NCBI GenBank assembly: GCA_963926355.1
Contig: CAWUWW010000006.1
Span: 1-64,000, forward strand
DNA: 64,000 nt
Direction: 5' to 3'
From: SCGC-AAA076-P13 sp963926355
GTDB taxonomy: Bacteria > Pseudomonadota > Gammaproteobacteria > Magnimaribacterales > D2472
Shown: positions 37,117 through 45,849 of the stretch, piece after piece
Numbering within the stretch: position 1 is the first letter of the stretch
Layout: the number at the start of each line of letters is the position of its first letter
Notes under the pieces: model-generated
Seen by the model: the letters and a program-made list of their open reading frames with translations, nothing else
The model's database searches: none
What the model was told of the DNA's origin: nothing
Position numbers and translations under genes: made by a program

Positions 37117-38475
37117 ATGAAAGAAGACATTGTAGAACAAGATAAAGAAATTATCTCCGTTGGGGAGCTTAATAGATCTGCAAAATATTTATTAGAAAAT
37201 ACCTTTAATAATATTGCTGTAGTAGGCGAAATATCTAACATGTCCAGACCTAGCTCAGGTCATATTTATTTCACATTAAAAGATGAAGATGGGGCTATTG
37301 GTTGTGCGATGTGGCGCTCGCAAGCCTCAAGACTTAATTTTTCACCTGAAAATGGAGATCAGTGCATTCTTAAGGGACAGGTTAGTCTTTATCCAGCAAC
37401 CGGAAGATATCAATTAATGGTTAAGTCTATTGAGCAAGCTGGCTCTGGAAATCTAATGCAGCAATTTGAAATGTTGAAAAATAAACTTGATGAAGAGGGA
37501 TTGTTTAATTTAAATAATAAAAAGGGTATTCCTAAATCTCCCAAGCATATAGGGATCATTACCTCTGAATCAACAGCTGCTTTACAGGACATATTAACTA
37601 CAATTGAACGCAGGGCTCCATCAGCCCAGATCAGCTTAAGTCCAGCTGTTGTTCAGGGAGATAATGCTCCAAGCACTATAATAAAAGCACTTAATAGAAT
37701 TATTATTTTTAATGAAAAAAACCCTGACAGTAAAATTGATGTTGTAATCATAGCCAGAGGCGGAGGATCTATTGAAGATCTTTGGTGTTTTAATAATGAG
37801 GACTTAGCTAGAGAAATTGCTGCATATCCTATTCCAACAATATCAGGAGTTGGCCATGAAATAGATTTTACAATTTGTGACTTTGTGTCTGATATGCGAA
37901 CCCCTACACCAACGGCTGCGGCTGAGCTAGTTTCAGAGTTTTATTTTAAAATACAAGATAAGCTTGATGACCTGAATCTAGCTCTTTTAAAGTCTATAGA
38001 GCAACTTCTTAGAACTAAAAAGCAATTTATGAAGGGCCTTAAATCAAGCATCAAGAATCCACTAATGATATTAAGGGAGCAAAGTCAAAAATTAGATAAT
38101 TTTGAACTTAGATTAAATCAAAAAATATCTTTAAACTACGCAAAGAAAAATCAAGCAATTAAACTTCTTTCCTCTAGGCTTCTTCAAAAAAGTCCTAGCT
38201 CATTCTTAAAAGAACTTAATAATAAAATATCAAATACAGATTTAAATTTAAAGAAAAATATAAAAAGAAAAATATCATTTAATAAGACTCAATTAGCTGA
38301 ATATGACAAAAACCTATCAATCTTAAATCCTTTATCGATCTTAGATAGAGGTTATTCAATCATTCAAAAAAAATCAGGAGAATCTGTTAAATCTTCCAAT
38401 GAAGTGGAGATGGGAGAAGTCCTTTCAGCAAGACTGAGCGAAGGATTTATAGAAGTTAAGGTTAAAAAAATTTAA
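37117..38475 (+). CDS. xseA: Exodeoxyribonuclease VII large subunit
   Basis: XseA is the catalytic subunit of exonuclease VII, which degrades single-stranded DNA to oligonucleotides. The 452 residues include the N-terminal OB-fold (ISVGELNRSAKYLLENTF, NMSRPSSGHIYFTLKD) and the catalytic domain IGIITSESTAALQDIL, ARGGGSIEDLWCFNNE, GVGHEIDFTICDFVSD and RTPTPTAAAELVSE, then a long coiled-coil region. ATG 37117 is used; an upstream TTG (37111) would add two residues and lacks support. TATACT lies 6 nt upstream of the ATG, hinting at a leaderless mRNA, but no well-spaced -35 was found. The small subunit xseB is not adjacent. Confidence 0.95.
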   Translation: MKEDIVEQDKEIISVGELNRSAKYLLENTFNNIAVVGEISNMSRPSSGHIYFTLKDEDGAIGCAMWRSQASRLNFSPENGDQCILKGQVSLYPATGRYQLMVKSIEQAGSGNLMQQFEMLKNKLDEEGLFNLNNKKGIPKSPKHIGIITSESTAALQDILTTIERRAPSAQISLSPAVVQGDNAPSTIIKALNRIIIFNEKNPDSKIDVVIIARGGGSIEDLWCFNNEDLAREIAAYPIPTISGVGHEIDFTICDFVSDMRTPTPTAAAELVSEFYFKIQDKLDDLNLALLKSIEQLLRTKKQFMKGLKSSIKNPLMILREQSQKLDNFELRLNQKISLNYAKKNQAIKLLSSRLLQKSPSSFLKELNNKISNTDLNLKKNIKRKISFNKTQLAEYDKNLSILNPLSILDRGYSIIQKKSGESVKSSNEVEMGEVLSARLSEGFIEVKVKKI

Positions 38476-39287
38476 TGAATAAGATTCTTTTTTTTCTATC
38501 TTTCTTTCTTTTTTATGCAAATTTTACTCACGGAGCTATAAAGGCAATACCTGGAGAAGTTATTGCTATAAAAGATGACGGGGGATTCAATCAGCAAGGT
38601 CAAAAGCATTTAAAAATTAACTTTGAAAAGCAAACTTATATTTTAATACCAATTCCCTATACTGCTAATAATAAATCTGCTCAATTTAATGGAATGGATA
38701 TAAGTATAGTAAAAAAAGATTTTGGTGAATCTAGAATAACTATAAATGATTTATCTAAAGTTGATTTAAGTAAAGAAGATTCTGAAAGAGCTTTCAAGGA
38801 ATCAATAAAAATTAAAGATGCTATTAATTCCTATTCCATAGACTTTAATACAAGTATAGATTTTGTATCACCTATACCAAGTGGAATTATTTCTAGCAGA
38901 TATGGGAAAAAAAGGTTTATCAATAATACTCCCAGATCTCCGCATCTCTCATTAGATATAGCGGCACCTGAAGGCACGCCCATTGAAGCTCCAAGTCAAG
39001 GCAGGATTATTTTGACTGGTAACTTTTTTTATGCAGGAAATTATTTAATAATTGATCATGGTTATGGGCTTTTGTCCTCTTACAGTCATATGTCTGAAGT
39101 ATACATACAAACTGGTGACTTCATTAATAAAGGCAAAATTATTGGTACAGTTGGTTCTACCGGGAGAGTAACAGGTCCCCATCTTCATTGGACAGTCTAT
39201 CTAAACACCGTCAGGATTAATCCAGAATCACTTTTAAAAAAAGATTACCTACAAAGTATTTTGCAGATCTCCAAGGATATTATTTAA
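38475..39287 (+). CDS. Secreted M23-family (LytM) peptidase
   Basis: A periplasmic endopeptidase or LytM regulator of murein hydrolases, 270 residues. A signal peptide (MNKILFFLSFFLFYANFTHG) is followed by a beta-rich N-terminal domain and a C-terminal LytM domain. Zinc ligands are visible in HLSLDIAAPEG (HxxxD) and HLHW near the end, with DHGYGLLSSYSHMSE between, so the active site looks complete. The ATG overlaps the xseA stop by one base, implying coupled translation. The 3' end overlaps the convergent TlpA-like gene by 39 bp. The substrate is probably peptidoglycan cross-links. Confidence 0.9.
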   Translation: MNKILFFLSFFLFYANFTHGAIKAIPGEVIAIKDDGGFNQQGQKHLKINFEKQTYILIPIPYTANNKSAQFNGMDISIVKKDFGESRITINDLSKVDLSKEDSERAFKESIKIKDAINSYSIDFNTSIDFVSPIPSGIISSRYGKKRFINNTPRSPHLSLDIAAPEGTPIEAPSQGRIILTGNFFYAGNYLIIDHGYGLLSSYSHMSEVYIQTGDFINKGKIIGTVGSTGRVTGPHLHWTVYLNTVRINPESLLKKDYLQSILQISKDII

Positions 39288-39701
39288 ATCATCTTTCGTT
39301 TGAGGTCTAAAAAAAGATTTTACCAAGACCCCATTTGGATTTATAAAAAATGTAGCAGGAACTGCTGAAGGTGTTTGAATGCCCCAAATATCTCTAGGAT
39401 GGGATATGAGTGATGGAATTTTTAAATTAAATTTTCTTGCTACAGGGGCAAGATCATCTTCATCCAATTCATCAAAATTAAATGCAAATACATGAACTCC
39501 TGGATTCTCTTCAGAGAATTCATTAAATTCAGGTATTTCTTTTATGCATGGAGCACACCAGTCTGCCCAATAGTTAACCACCACCCAATTTCCTTTTAGT
39601 TTTTCAAAAGAAGTATTCGAACCATTAAAAATCTCTACATCATTTTTCTGGCATCCAAATAATAGGAATACGCATAACAAGGGTATAATTTTCTTAATCA
39701 T
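39249..39701 (-). CDS. TlpA/ResA-like thioredoxin-fold lipoprotein
   Basis: This 150-residue precursor has a lipobox (LLFGC, Cys17 in MIKKIIPLLCVFLLFGCQKN), so it is a membrane-anchored periplasmic thiol-disulfide protein. The redox motif is NYWADWCAPCIKEIPEF (WCAPC). AVPATFFINPNGVL carries the cis-Pro typical of the TlpA family. It could keep cysteines reduced for cytochrome c or other envelope proteins; the partner is unknown. It is convergent with the M23 gene and divergent from wrbA, 22 nt away. Confidence 0.9.
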   Translation of the reverse strand: MIKKIIPLLCVFLLFGCQKNDVEIFNGSNTSFEKLKGNWVVVNYWADWCAPCIKEIPEFNEFSEENPGVHVFAFNFDELDEDDLAPVARKFNLKIPSLISHPRDIWGIQTPSAVPATFFINPNGVLVKSFFRPQTKDDLNNILGDLQNTL

Positions 39702-39723
39702 GGAGACATCATAGGCTGAAAAT

Positions 39724-40320
39724 ATGGAAAATAAATACCTTTTAATACTTTTTTACTCTGCCGGCGGATCAGTTAGAAATATTGCTCATTCAATTGCCGA
39801 GGGCGCAGAGAATGAAGGTGTTGCCATTAAAATAAGGACTGTGCCAAAGATATCTGCTGTAACAGAGCAAACTGAAGAACAAATTCCTGAAAAAGGAGAG
39901 ATATACTGCACAAAAGATGATTTGATTAACTGCAGTGGTTTAGCTATTGGCTCTCCGACAAGATTTGGCTCTATGGCATCGCCTCTAAAATATTTCTTAG
40001 ACTCAACTGGTGACTTGTGGGCCTCAAATACCCTTGAAGACAAGCCTGGAATAGCATTTACCTCAACGGGTTCTATGCACGGAGGCCAAGAAGTTACCTT
40101 ATTTAATTTAATAACTTACATGATGCATCATGGAATGATAATTCATGGCTCACCCTACTCTATTAAAGAACTAAGCAGCTCTAATGCAGGAGGAACTCCA
40201 TACGGCCCTTCTCATGTAGAAAGTTTTAATGATAGTAATGTTTTAACTCCAGATGAGCGGGCGATTGCAGTTAAGACTGGATCCAGATTAGCTAAGTTAA
40301 TTAAAAAATTAAATGCTTAA
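39724..40320 (+). CDS. wrbA: NAD(P)H:quinone oxidoreductase, WrbA type
   Basis: WrbA is an FMN flavodoxin-like enzyme that reduces quinones by two electrons. The 198 residues start LLILFYSAGGSVRNIAHSIAEGA (FMN phosphate-binding loop), followed by GSPTRFGSMASPLKYFLD, and FTSTGSMHGGQEVTLFNLI and MMHHGMIIHGSPYS, both highly typical of WrbA. The tail DERAIAVKTGSRLAKLIKKL also fits. The next gene, DUF2069, overlaps by 8 nt, and this wrbA-DUF2069 pair is common in gammaproteobacteria. Confidence 0.93.
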   Translation: MENKYLLILFYSAGGSVRNIAHSIAEGAENEGVAIKIRTVPKISAVTEQTEEQIPEKGEIYCTKDDLINCSGLAIGSPTRFGSMASPLKYFLDSTGDLWASNTLEDKPGIAFTSTGSMHGGQEVTLFNLITYMMHHGMIIHGSPYSIKELSSSNAGGTPYGPSHVESFNDSNVLTPDERAIAVKTGSRLAKLIKKLNA

Positions 40321-40645
40321 TCTTAAGAAATATAAAATATTAACTAATATATTTATATTTTCTTTAATTACTATAAAGCTTTTAACGGTTCTTGATCATA
40401 GAGTTACAAGTACTTTTTTTCTTATCTGGTCTCTTCCTTTTATTTTTTTTTACTTCCAAGCTAAATCTCTCTCCATAAAAGGTTATCAAGGGTTTTGTTT
40501 TATATTACTTATATATTTCCTATCTTCATCTTTGAGAGTATTTGGAGCCGATCTCTATCTATACAACTTAATTGAATTAGTTTTAATAGTAATATTCTTT
40601 ATCCATTGTATGTTTGGACCCAGGACTATTAGACTGCATATGTAA
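40313..40645 (+). CDS. DUF2069-family membrane protein
   Basis: A 110-residue protein with about four TM segments: NIFIFSLITIKLLTVL, FFLIWSLPFIFFYFQA, GFCFILLIYFLSSSL and LVLIVIFFIHCMF. The IWSLPFIFF motif and the position behind wrbA agree with DUF2069. Function is unknown. Its ATG overlaps wrbA by 8 nt. The stop lies in the left arm of an inverted repeat (40641-40658) next to the sppA promoter. Confidence 0.8.
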   Translation: MLNLKKYKILTNIFIFSLITIKLLTVLDHRVTSTFFLIWSLPFIFFYFQAKSLSIKGYQGFCFILLIYFLSSSLRVFGADLYLYNLIELVLIVIFFIHCMFGPRTIRLHM

Positions 40646-40665
40646 AGTTTACTTTACATTATACT
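40641..40665 (+). promoter_or_regulatory. Inverted repeat and -10 element upstream of sppA
   Basis: TGTAAAGT-TT-ACTTTACA (40641-40658) is a perfect 8-2-8 palindrome without a following T-run, so it is not a terminator. It is followed by TATACT at 40660-40665, a likely -10 about 45 nt before the sppA ATG. Its core TGTAAAGTTTAC recurs, on the minus strand, in the palindrome at the arginine-operon promoter. An operator role is inference. Confidence 0.4.
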
Positions 40666-40710
40666 AATCGTATTCTATCATCTCATCTACAACAATTTGG
40701 AGATAATGAA

Positions 40711-42546
40711 ATGACAGAGAAAAAATCAATATGGGGAAAGGCTGATAGCTTTTTAAGTCTTACAAGAAAAATTATAGTTAATGGTGTGACTGGACTTGTT
40801 CTGGTTGTAATTACTTTATCAATCTTAGGTGGAGTTACTTCTATTTTTTCAGGGTCTGATGAGGTTGAAACAAAGGATAAAATTTTATGGTTTAAGCCAG
40901 TTGGTGTAGTAGTTGACTCTGAGGTAATTGGACAAGGCTCATTTTCATTAAACAAGATAGTTACAGGTGGGAGTACTCAATCTGATCAACATGAATTACA
41001 AGATCTTTTAGATGTTCTTGATAAAGCGGCAAACGATGAAAACTTGAGCGCAGTATATGTAAATGTTTCTGAGTTAGGAATGTATTGGGCATCAGCATTC
41101 AAACTTGCAGATGCAGTTAAAAGTGTAAAAGATAGTGGTAAGCAAGTTATTGCATACTCTGAGGGTTATGGTAATTCAGCCTACCTTATAAGCTCTCAAG
41201 CAAATAAAGTTTTTGTAAATAATTATGGTGGTGTTAACGCTTTTGGCTTCTCTAGGAAGAGAGAATACTACGTAGATTTTTATAAAAATATAAAATTAAA
41301 TTTTAATATTTTTACTGCTGGTGATTTTAAATCTGGTCCAGAGCCATATACAAGAGATTCCATGTCAGAAAATGATAAGCGAGCATGGAATGAATTTGCC
41401 AACCCTATGTGGCAAAAAATGACAGGAATGATGGAGGAAGGAAGAGGTTTACCTAGTGGGACATTACAAAACTATGGCGATCGTTTTTATGAAATGATGA
41501 TAGATAATCCTGAAGCTGCTGAGGTAGCTTTAGAAATAGGCTTAGTAGATTATTCAGTAACAAGAGAGGAGTTCAAAGAATGGATGTTTGAACAATATCC
41601 AAATGAAGAAGAAGATAAATATGCATTTCCTGATAGCATCTCAATATATGACTACCTATCAACTATAGAAAAGGATAAAAATCCATCTAAAAATATTATT
41701 GCAATTATAAATGTTGAGGGTGCAATCATGACTGGCGAGACTGCTTATGGAGTTGCAGGATCAGATACAATTGTAGAAAATATTCAAGCAGCAACTCAAG
41801 ATAAATCTGTTAAAGCAATGGTGTTGAGAGTAAATAGCCCGGGTGGTGATGTATGGGCCAGTGAATTGATAACAAATGCTTTGATTGAATTTAAAGAAAC
41901 TGGGAGACCTGTAATAGCTTCAATGGGAGATATAGCAGCTTCTGGGGGAGTTTGGGTTACAACTAATTCAGATGAAATATGGGCAGAAAAAGATACTTTG
42001 ACTGGCTCTATTGGAGTCTATGGCATTATCCCAACGCTAGATGGGATATACGACTGGGCCGGAATAAAGGTTGATGGAGTAAGCTCAACCAAGGCTGCTG
42101 AGTGGGACGAAAGAGAATCAATGCCAAATGATGTTAAGAATACTATTCAAGCAAGCATTGATAATACATATTTTAAGTTTGTAACCAAGGTTGCTGAAAA
42201 TAGAGGCATGACATATGAAGAGGTTCTGCCTATTGCCGGTGGAAGAATATGGGCTGGATACAAGGCACTTGAATTAGGTCTTGTTGATAAAATAGGTGAT
42301 CTAGAAGATGCCCTAGCATCAGCAGCTGAAAGAGCTGACTTAAAAGACTTTAAAATTAAAACCTATAAAAAACCTGTGGATCCAATTGATGCTATTTTAA
42401 ATGAATTGCTAGAAAATATTAATATTAAAATTGATGTAGACCCTAGGTTAGAATTAATAAGCTCTACCATTCCAAAACAACTAAAAGTTATTAACCCTTC
42501 TAAAAAAAGCGTGCTAGTGTATTGCTTTGATTGCGACTTAGAGTAG
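40711..42546 (+). CDS. sppA: Signal peptide peptidase SppA, 67K type
   Basis: SppA is an inner-membrane serine protease that degrades cleaved signal peptides. The 611 residues have one N-terminal TM segment (about 22-45) and two S49 domains, as in E. coli SppA. The catalytic Lys is in GDFKSGPEPYTRDSMS of the first repeat and the catalytic Ser in GDIAASGGVWVTT of the second. LRVNSPGGDVWASELI is conserved. TGGAG lies 9 nt upstream of the ATG. It overlaps convergent hda by 9 bp. The length matches the long enterobacterial form (618). Confidence 0.95.
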   Translation: MTEKKSIWGKADSFLSLTRKIIVNGVTGLVLVVITLSILGGVTSIFSGSDEVETKDKILWFKPVGVVVDSEVIGQGSFSLNKIVTGGSTQSDQHELQDLLDVLDKAANDENLSAVYVNVSELGMYWASAFKLADAVKSVKDSGKQVIAYSEGYGNSAYLISSQANKVFVNNYGGVNAFGFSRKREYYVDFYKNIKLNFNIFTAGDFKSGPEPYTRDSMSENDKRAWNEFANPMWQKMTGMMEEGRGLPSGTLQNYGDRFYEMMIDNPEAAEVALEIGLVDYSVTREEFKEWMFEQYPNEEEDKYAFPDSISIYDYLSTIEKDKNPSKNIIAIINVEGAIMTGETAYGVAGSDTIVENIQAATQDKSVKAMVLRVNSPGGDVWASELITNALIEFKETGRPVIASMGDIAASGGVWVTTNSDEIWAEKDTLTGSIGVYGIIPTLDGIYDWAGIKVDGVSSTKAAEWDERESMPNDVKNTIQASIDNTYFKFVTKVAENRGMTYEEVLPIAGGRIWAGYKALELGLVDKIGDLEDALASAAERADLKDFKIKTYKKPVDPIDAILNELLENINIKIDVDPRLELISSTIPKQLKVINPSKKSVLVYCFDCDLE

Positions 42547-43224
42547 TTTTTTAATTAAAGGTATTGTAATTTTTCGCTTCATTTCCATTGAGAGCTGATC
42601 AAGGCTCTCAAGGATTCTTACTAAATCTGATAGATTCCTTTTAGCATAAGTTAGGAGGTATTGAGCTTCCCTTCCCCCTAAGTCAATTGATCTTAGGTTA
42701 GCTATAGACTTCAGCGCTTCTAATAAGTTATCTTGATTAATTTGAAATAGCTCATAGCTAGCAACTTTTCTCAATCTTGATTCTAAGTCTGGTAATGAAA
42801 AACTCAAAGAGCCTATCTCTAAGGACGATGCAAAAACTAATCTGCAATTAGAATTTAGTGAGCTATTAATTAAATTAAAAATTCCCTTCTCCCATTCTTT
42901 GTCTGAAGTAATATGCTCTAGTCCATCAAGACAGACCAGGTCCATAGTCTCAACTGAATCTAATATACCAACACCATACGAAATTACTTCTTTTAGTGGA
43001 ATATACAAGGATGGCCTGCCCTCGCCACTGTATGCATTGCACAATGATTGGAGTAAATATGTTTTTCCAGAGTCTTGATTGCCATATATAAATATATCGT
43101 CTAGTTGTGATAAATCAGCAATAGTTGAAATAAGCTCACTATTAGAAGGATCTTCATAGAAATGATCAAAAGAAGATTTATATGCTTTATTCCAAGGAAA
43201 TGTAAGCTGCTTAGGATTATTCAT
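42538..43224 (-). CDS. hda: DnaA regulatory inactivator Hda
   Basis: Hda is a DnaA-related AAA+ protein that, with the beta clamp, stimulates DnaA-ATP hydrolysis after initiation. The 228 residues start MNNPKQLTFPW, containing the QLTFPW clamp-binding motif at the very N-terminus, then Walker A GNQDSGKTYLLQSL and Walker B VCLDGLEHI. There is no DnaA DNA-binding domain. I chose ATG 43224 with TAAGG upstream; a longer frame from 43257 would bury the clamp motif. It overlaps pgsA by 8 nt. The hda-pgsA-DUF2066 run opposite purMN is a gammaproteobacterial arrangement. Confidence 0.93.
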   Translation of the reverse strand: MNNPKQLTFPWNKAYKSSFDHFYEDPSNSELISTIADLSQLDDIFIYGNQDSGKTYLLQSLCNAYSGEGRPSLYIPLKEVISYGVGILDSVETMDLVCLDGLEHITSDKEWEKGIFNLINSSLNSNCRLVFASSLEIGSLSFSLPDLESRLRKVASYELFQINQDNLLEALKSIANLRSIDLGGREAQYLLTYAKRNLSDLVRILESLDQLSMEMKRKITIPLIKKLL

Positions 43225-43768
43225 TATGGTAGGCCTTAATGTCGTAATACCAGTCATATGCGTAAACTATAAGACTTATTAAAGTAACTATAACAATAGA
43301 AATATCTAAAGCTACTAATGAAATGCTAACACCAAGAAGCTCAAATAATATAATAATAAAGATATAGGTAATCTGAAGAGCTGTAGTTAACTTCCCAAGA
43401 ATATTAGGAAGAGGAGCATTTGATTCTATTAAAGTCATTTGTATTGCTGCGCCGAGTAAAATTGCAACATCCCTACTTAAAAAAATAATAAAAATATAAA
43501 GAGGGATATATTCACTTACCCATAGAATAAAGATAGTTCCTGATAAAAGGAGTTTATCCGCAACAGGATCTAGTATTGTTCCTAATTCTGTTCTCCATTC
43601 CATTTTCCTTGCAAGAAAGCCATCAAGCGCATCTGTAAGTGAGGCAATAGCAAAAAATATAAGACTCATCATAAAATCTTTATTAAGAATGCTCTCAAGA
43701 ATTGGATAAATCAAAGCTATCCTTAATATGGATAAGAAATTAGGAATAAAAATAAAATACTTACTCAT
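43217..43768 (-). CDS. pgsA: CDP-diacylglycerol-glycerol-3-phosphate 3-phosphatidyltransferase-type enzyme
   Basis: PgsA-type enzymes make phosphatidylglycerol phosphate in the inner membrane. The 183 residues have the CDP-alcohol phosphotransferase motif, seen here as DALDGFLARKMEWRTELG followed by ILDPVADKLL, with all the conserved Asp residues. Four or more TM segments follow. The N-terminus IPNFLSILRIALIYPIL is typical of PgsA. In pseudomonads and relatives a second CDP-alcohol transferase lies beside hda, so this may be a paralogue with different acceptor specificity; I cannot exclude that. It overlaps DUF2066 by 4 nt and hda by 8 nt. Confidence 0.85.
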   Translation of the reverse strand: MSKYFIFIPNFLSILRIALIYPILESILNKDFMMSLIFFAIASLTDALDGFLARKMEWRTELGTILDPVADKLLLSGTIFILWVSEYIPLYIFIIFLSRDVAILLGAAIQMTLIESNAPLPNILGKLTTALQITYIFIIILFELLGVSISLVALDISIVIVTLISLIVYAYDWYYDIKAYHNE

Positions 43769-44790
43769 TTTTTATAATATAGATTGATAGAGTTAGAGTC
43801 TTCTTCACTAACCAATATATCAAGAAAACCATTACTTTCAATCTCTTTTAGAATCGAGTTAATAGAGCCATAAGTAGAGGCTTTATAAGTAATAGTATTA
43901 TCTGCAAAACTTATTATTTCTAAATTTGGAATACTTAATATCATTGCCATCTTACTATTCAACCCAAGATAATCTTCATGGGTATTAATACCTTGAATGG
44001 AGATGTAAGCAAAAGATTCGTTTGAGGTTTTAATCTGAAATTCATTCAAGCTTTCATCAACAAGTGGAGATAAAAAAGATATGAATTTATCTTTGATATC
44101 AAATACAAAATTAGAGCTCTCAAAATTAGCATTCATATCACCGGATAATAACCAATTATTTAAACCAAGATTAGAGATTTTGATATGAACTAATTTATCG
44201 TAATCATACTTTGATGATATATAACTCTTAGGGTCGGATAAAATACTGAAGGAAGATATTTTTTTAGTATCCTCTAAATCCAAAATTGGAAGTTCAAGAA
44301 AAATACCTCTTTCCTTAGAAAAAGTATTAAGTACCTTTTTAAATACCTCGTCCATCTCATGAAGAGCTTTATTGGAAGATACAAAGTATGGCTGTTCTAA
44401 TCCAGTATCAACTTCAAAAAGAAATAAAATTACCGGCCTGGAGTAACCAACAATCGGTATTGATAATTCCTTAAATTTTTTTACCAGCATGTCTTGATTA
44501 AATTTGACCTGAAGGTAGCTTGAGTTCTCAATATTTTTAATAGAATAACTAATAATTAAATCTTTACGCGATATTCCAGAATTTATTATCTTCCATACAT
44601 TAGAAGGTGAGACATCGCCACTTAGTCTATAGACCATGTTATTAAAAGATAAATTAATAGACTGTTCAATTTTTGAAGAGCTCTCAATAGGCTCGTAAAT
44701 AGTAAATAGTTCATTAAACTCCTTCCCAAAGGAGAGATTAGAAAAGATAATGACTACTACTGTTAAATGTTTAATTAAATTGTTATTCAT
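43765..44790 (-). CDS. DUF2066-family secreted protein
   Basis: A 341-residue protein with a signal peptide (MNNNLIKHLTVVVIIFSNLSFG, cleavage near residue 22). The family is recognised from NMVYRLSGDVSPSNVWKI near the N-terminus, SYLQVKFNQDMLVKKFKEL, SRPVILFLFE, and the conserved position opposite purM and upstream of hda-pgsA. Function is unknown; a periplasmic role is inferred from the signal. ATG 44790 is preferred over an in-frame TTG at 44820, which would overlap purM. It overlaps pgsA by 4 nt. Confidence 0.8.
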   Translation of the reverse strand: MNNNLIKHLTVVVIIFSNLSFGKEFNELFTIYEPIESSSKIEQSINLSFNNMVYRLSGDVSPSNVWKIINSGISRKDLIISYSIKNIENSSYLQVKFNQDMLVKKFKELSIPIVGYSRPVILFLFEVDTGLEQPYFVSSNKALHEMDEVFKKVLNTFSKERGIFLELPILDLEDTKKISSFSILSDPKSYISSKYDYDKLVHIKISNLGLNNWLLSGDMNANFESSNFVFDIKDKFISFLSPLVDESLNEFQIKTSNESFAYISIQGINTHEDYLGLNSKMAMILSIPNLEIISFADNTITYKASTYGSINSILKEIESNGFLDILVSEEDSNSINLYYKK

Positions 44791-44813
44791 TTGTTTCACA
44801 ATAGGTATTCTAA

Positions 44814-45845
44814 ATGACAAAAGAAATTATAGACAATGATCCATACAAATCAGCTGGTGTAGATATAAATGCTGGTAATGAATTAGTTGATCTTATAAAA
44901 AAAGATGTCTCGGCATCTCATGGACCTAATGTGCTTGGAAGCATAGGCGGCTTTGCCGGTATGTTTAGGCTAGATAAAGAATATAAGAATCCTATTCTAG
45001 TAGCATGTACAGATGGTGTTGGGACTAAAGTAGCACTTGCGCAAGAGACAGGAATGCTAAATGGAATTGGCCAAGACCTTGTTGCTATGTGTGTTAATGA
45101 CCTTATAGTCTGTGGAGCTAAGCCACTTTTTTTTCTAGATTACTTTGCCTCATCTAAATTAGAAATTAAAGAGGCGTCTACTATAATTAGTAGCATAGCT
45201 AATGCCTGTATCGAATCTGGATGCGCCCTCCTAGGTGGAGAGACGGCTGAAATGCCAGGTCATTATGTTGGGAAGAATTTTGATCTAGCAGGATTTTCTG
45301 TTGGTTGCGTAGATGAAGATAAGATCATCAACAATAAATCTATTACAGCAGGTAATATCCTAATAGGCATTGAATCAAGCGGTCCCCATTCAAATGGGTT
45401 TTCATTAATAAGAAAAATAATTAAAGATGCTAACTTAGCTAACTCAGATTTTACAAAAATTACTGAGATGGCCTTAAGACCTACCATCCTCTATCCCTCA
45501 TTAATAATGACTCTAATAGAGAAATTTAATATTCATGGAATGGCGCATATAACAGGCGGAGGGTTAACAGAAAATATTCCTAGATCAATTCCTGAGGATC
45601 TATCTGTTGAAATACTAAAAGACTCGTGGGTAATGCCTGAAATATTTAAGTGGTTGAAAGATACTGGAGACATTAATGAAGCAGATATGTTTAGGATATT
45701 TAATTGCGGTATTGGCATGGTATTAATTATAGATTCAGAAATATCTCAAGAAATTCAAGATAAAATTACAGAAGAAGGTTACCAAAGTTATGTGATTGGT
45801 TCTGTTCAAAAAAAGAATTCAGATAAATTAATAAATTTCAGATAA
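44814..45845 (+). CDS. purM: Phosphoribosylformylglycinamidine cyclo-ligase (AIR synthetase)
   Basis: PurM closes the imidazole ring of FGAM with ATP to give aminoimidazole ribotide, step five of purine synthesis. The 343 residues start YKSAGVDINAGNELVDLIK, followed by ACTDGVGTKVALAQE, GQDLVAMCVNDLIVCGAKPLFFLDY, LLGGETAEMPGHY and AHITGGGLTENIPR, all PurM signatures. Length is normal. It is followed by purN with a 4-nt gap, the standard purMN operon. The divergent DUF2066 start is 23 nt away. Confidence 0.97.
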   Translation: MTKEIIDNDPYKSAGVDINAGNELVDLIKKDVSASHGPNVLGSIGGFAGMFRLDKEYKNPILVACTDGVGTKVALAQETGMLNGIGQDLVAMCVNDLIVCGAKPLFFLDYFASSKLEIKEASTIISSIANACIESGCALLGGETAEMPGHYVGKNFDLAGFSVGCVDEDKIINNKSITAGNILIGIESSGPHSNGFSLIRKIIKDANLANSDFTKITEMALRPTILYPSLIMTLIEKFNIHGMAHITGGGLTENIPRSIPEDLSVEILKDSWVMPEIFKWLKDTGDINEADMFRIFNCGIGMVLIIDSEISQEIQDKITEEGYQSYVIGSVQKKNSDKLINFR

Positions 45846-45849
45846 ATTT

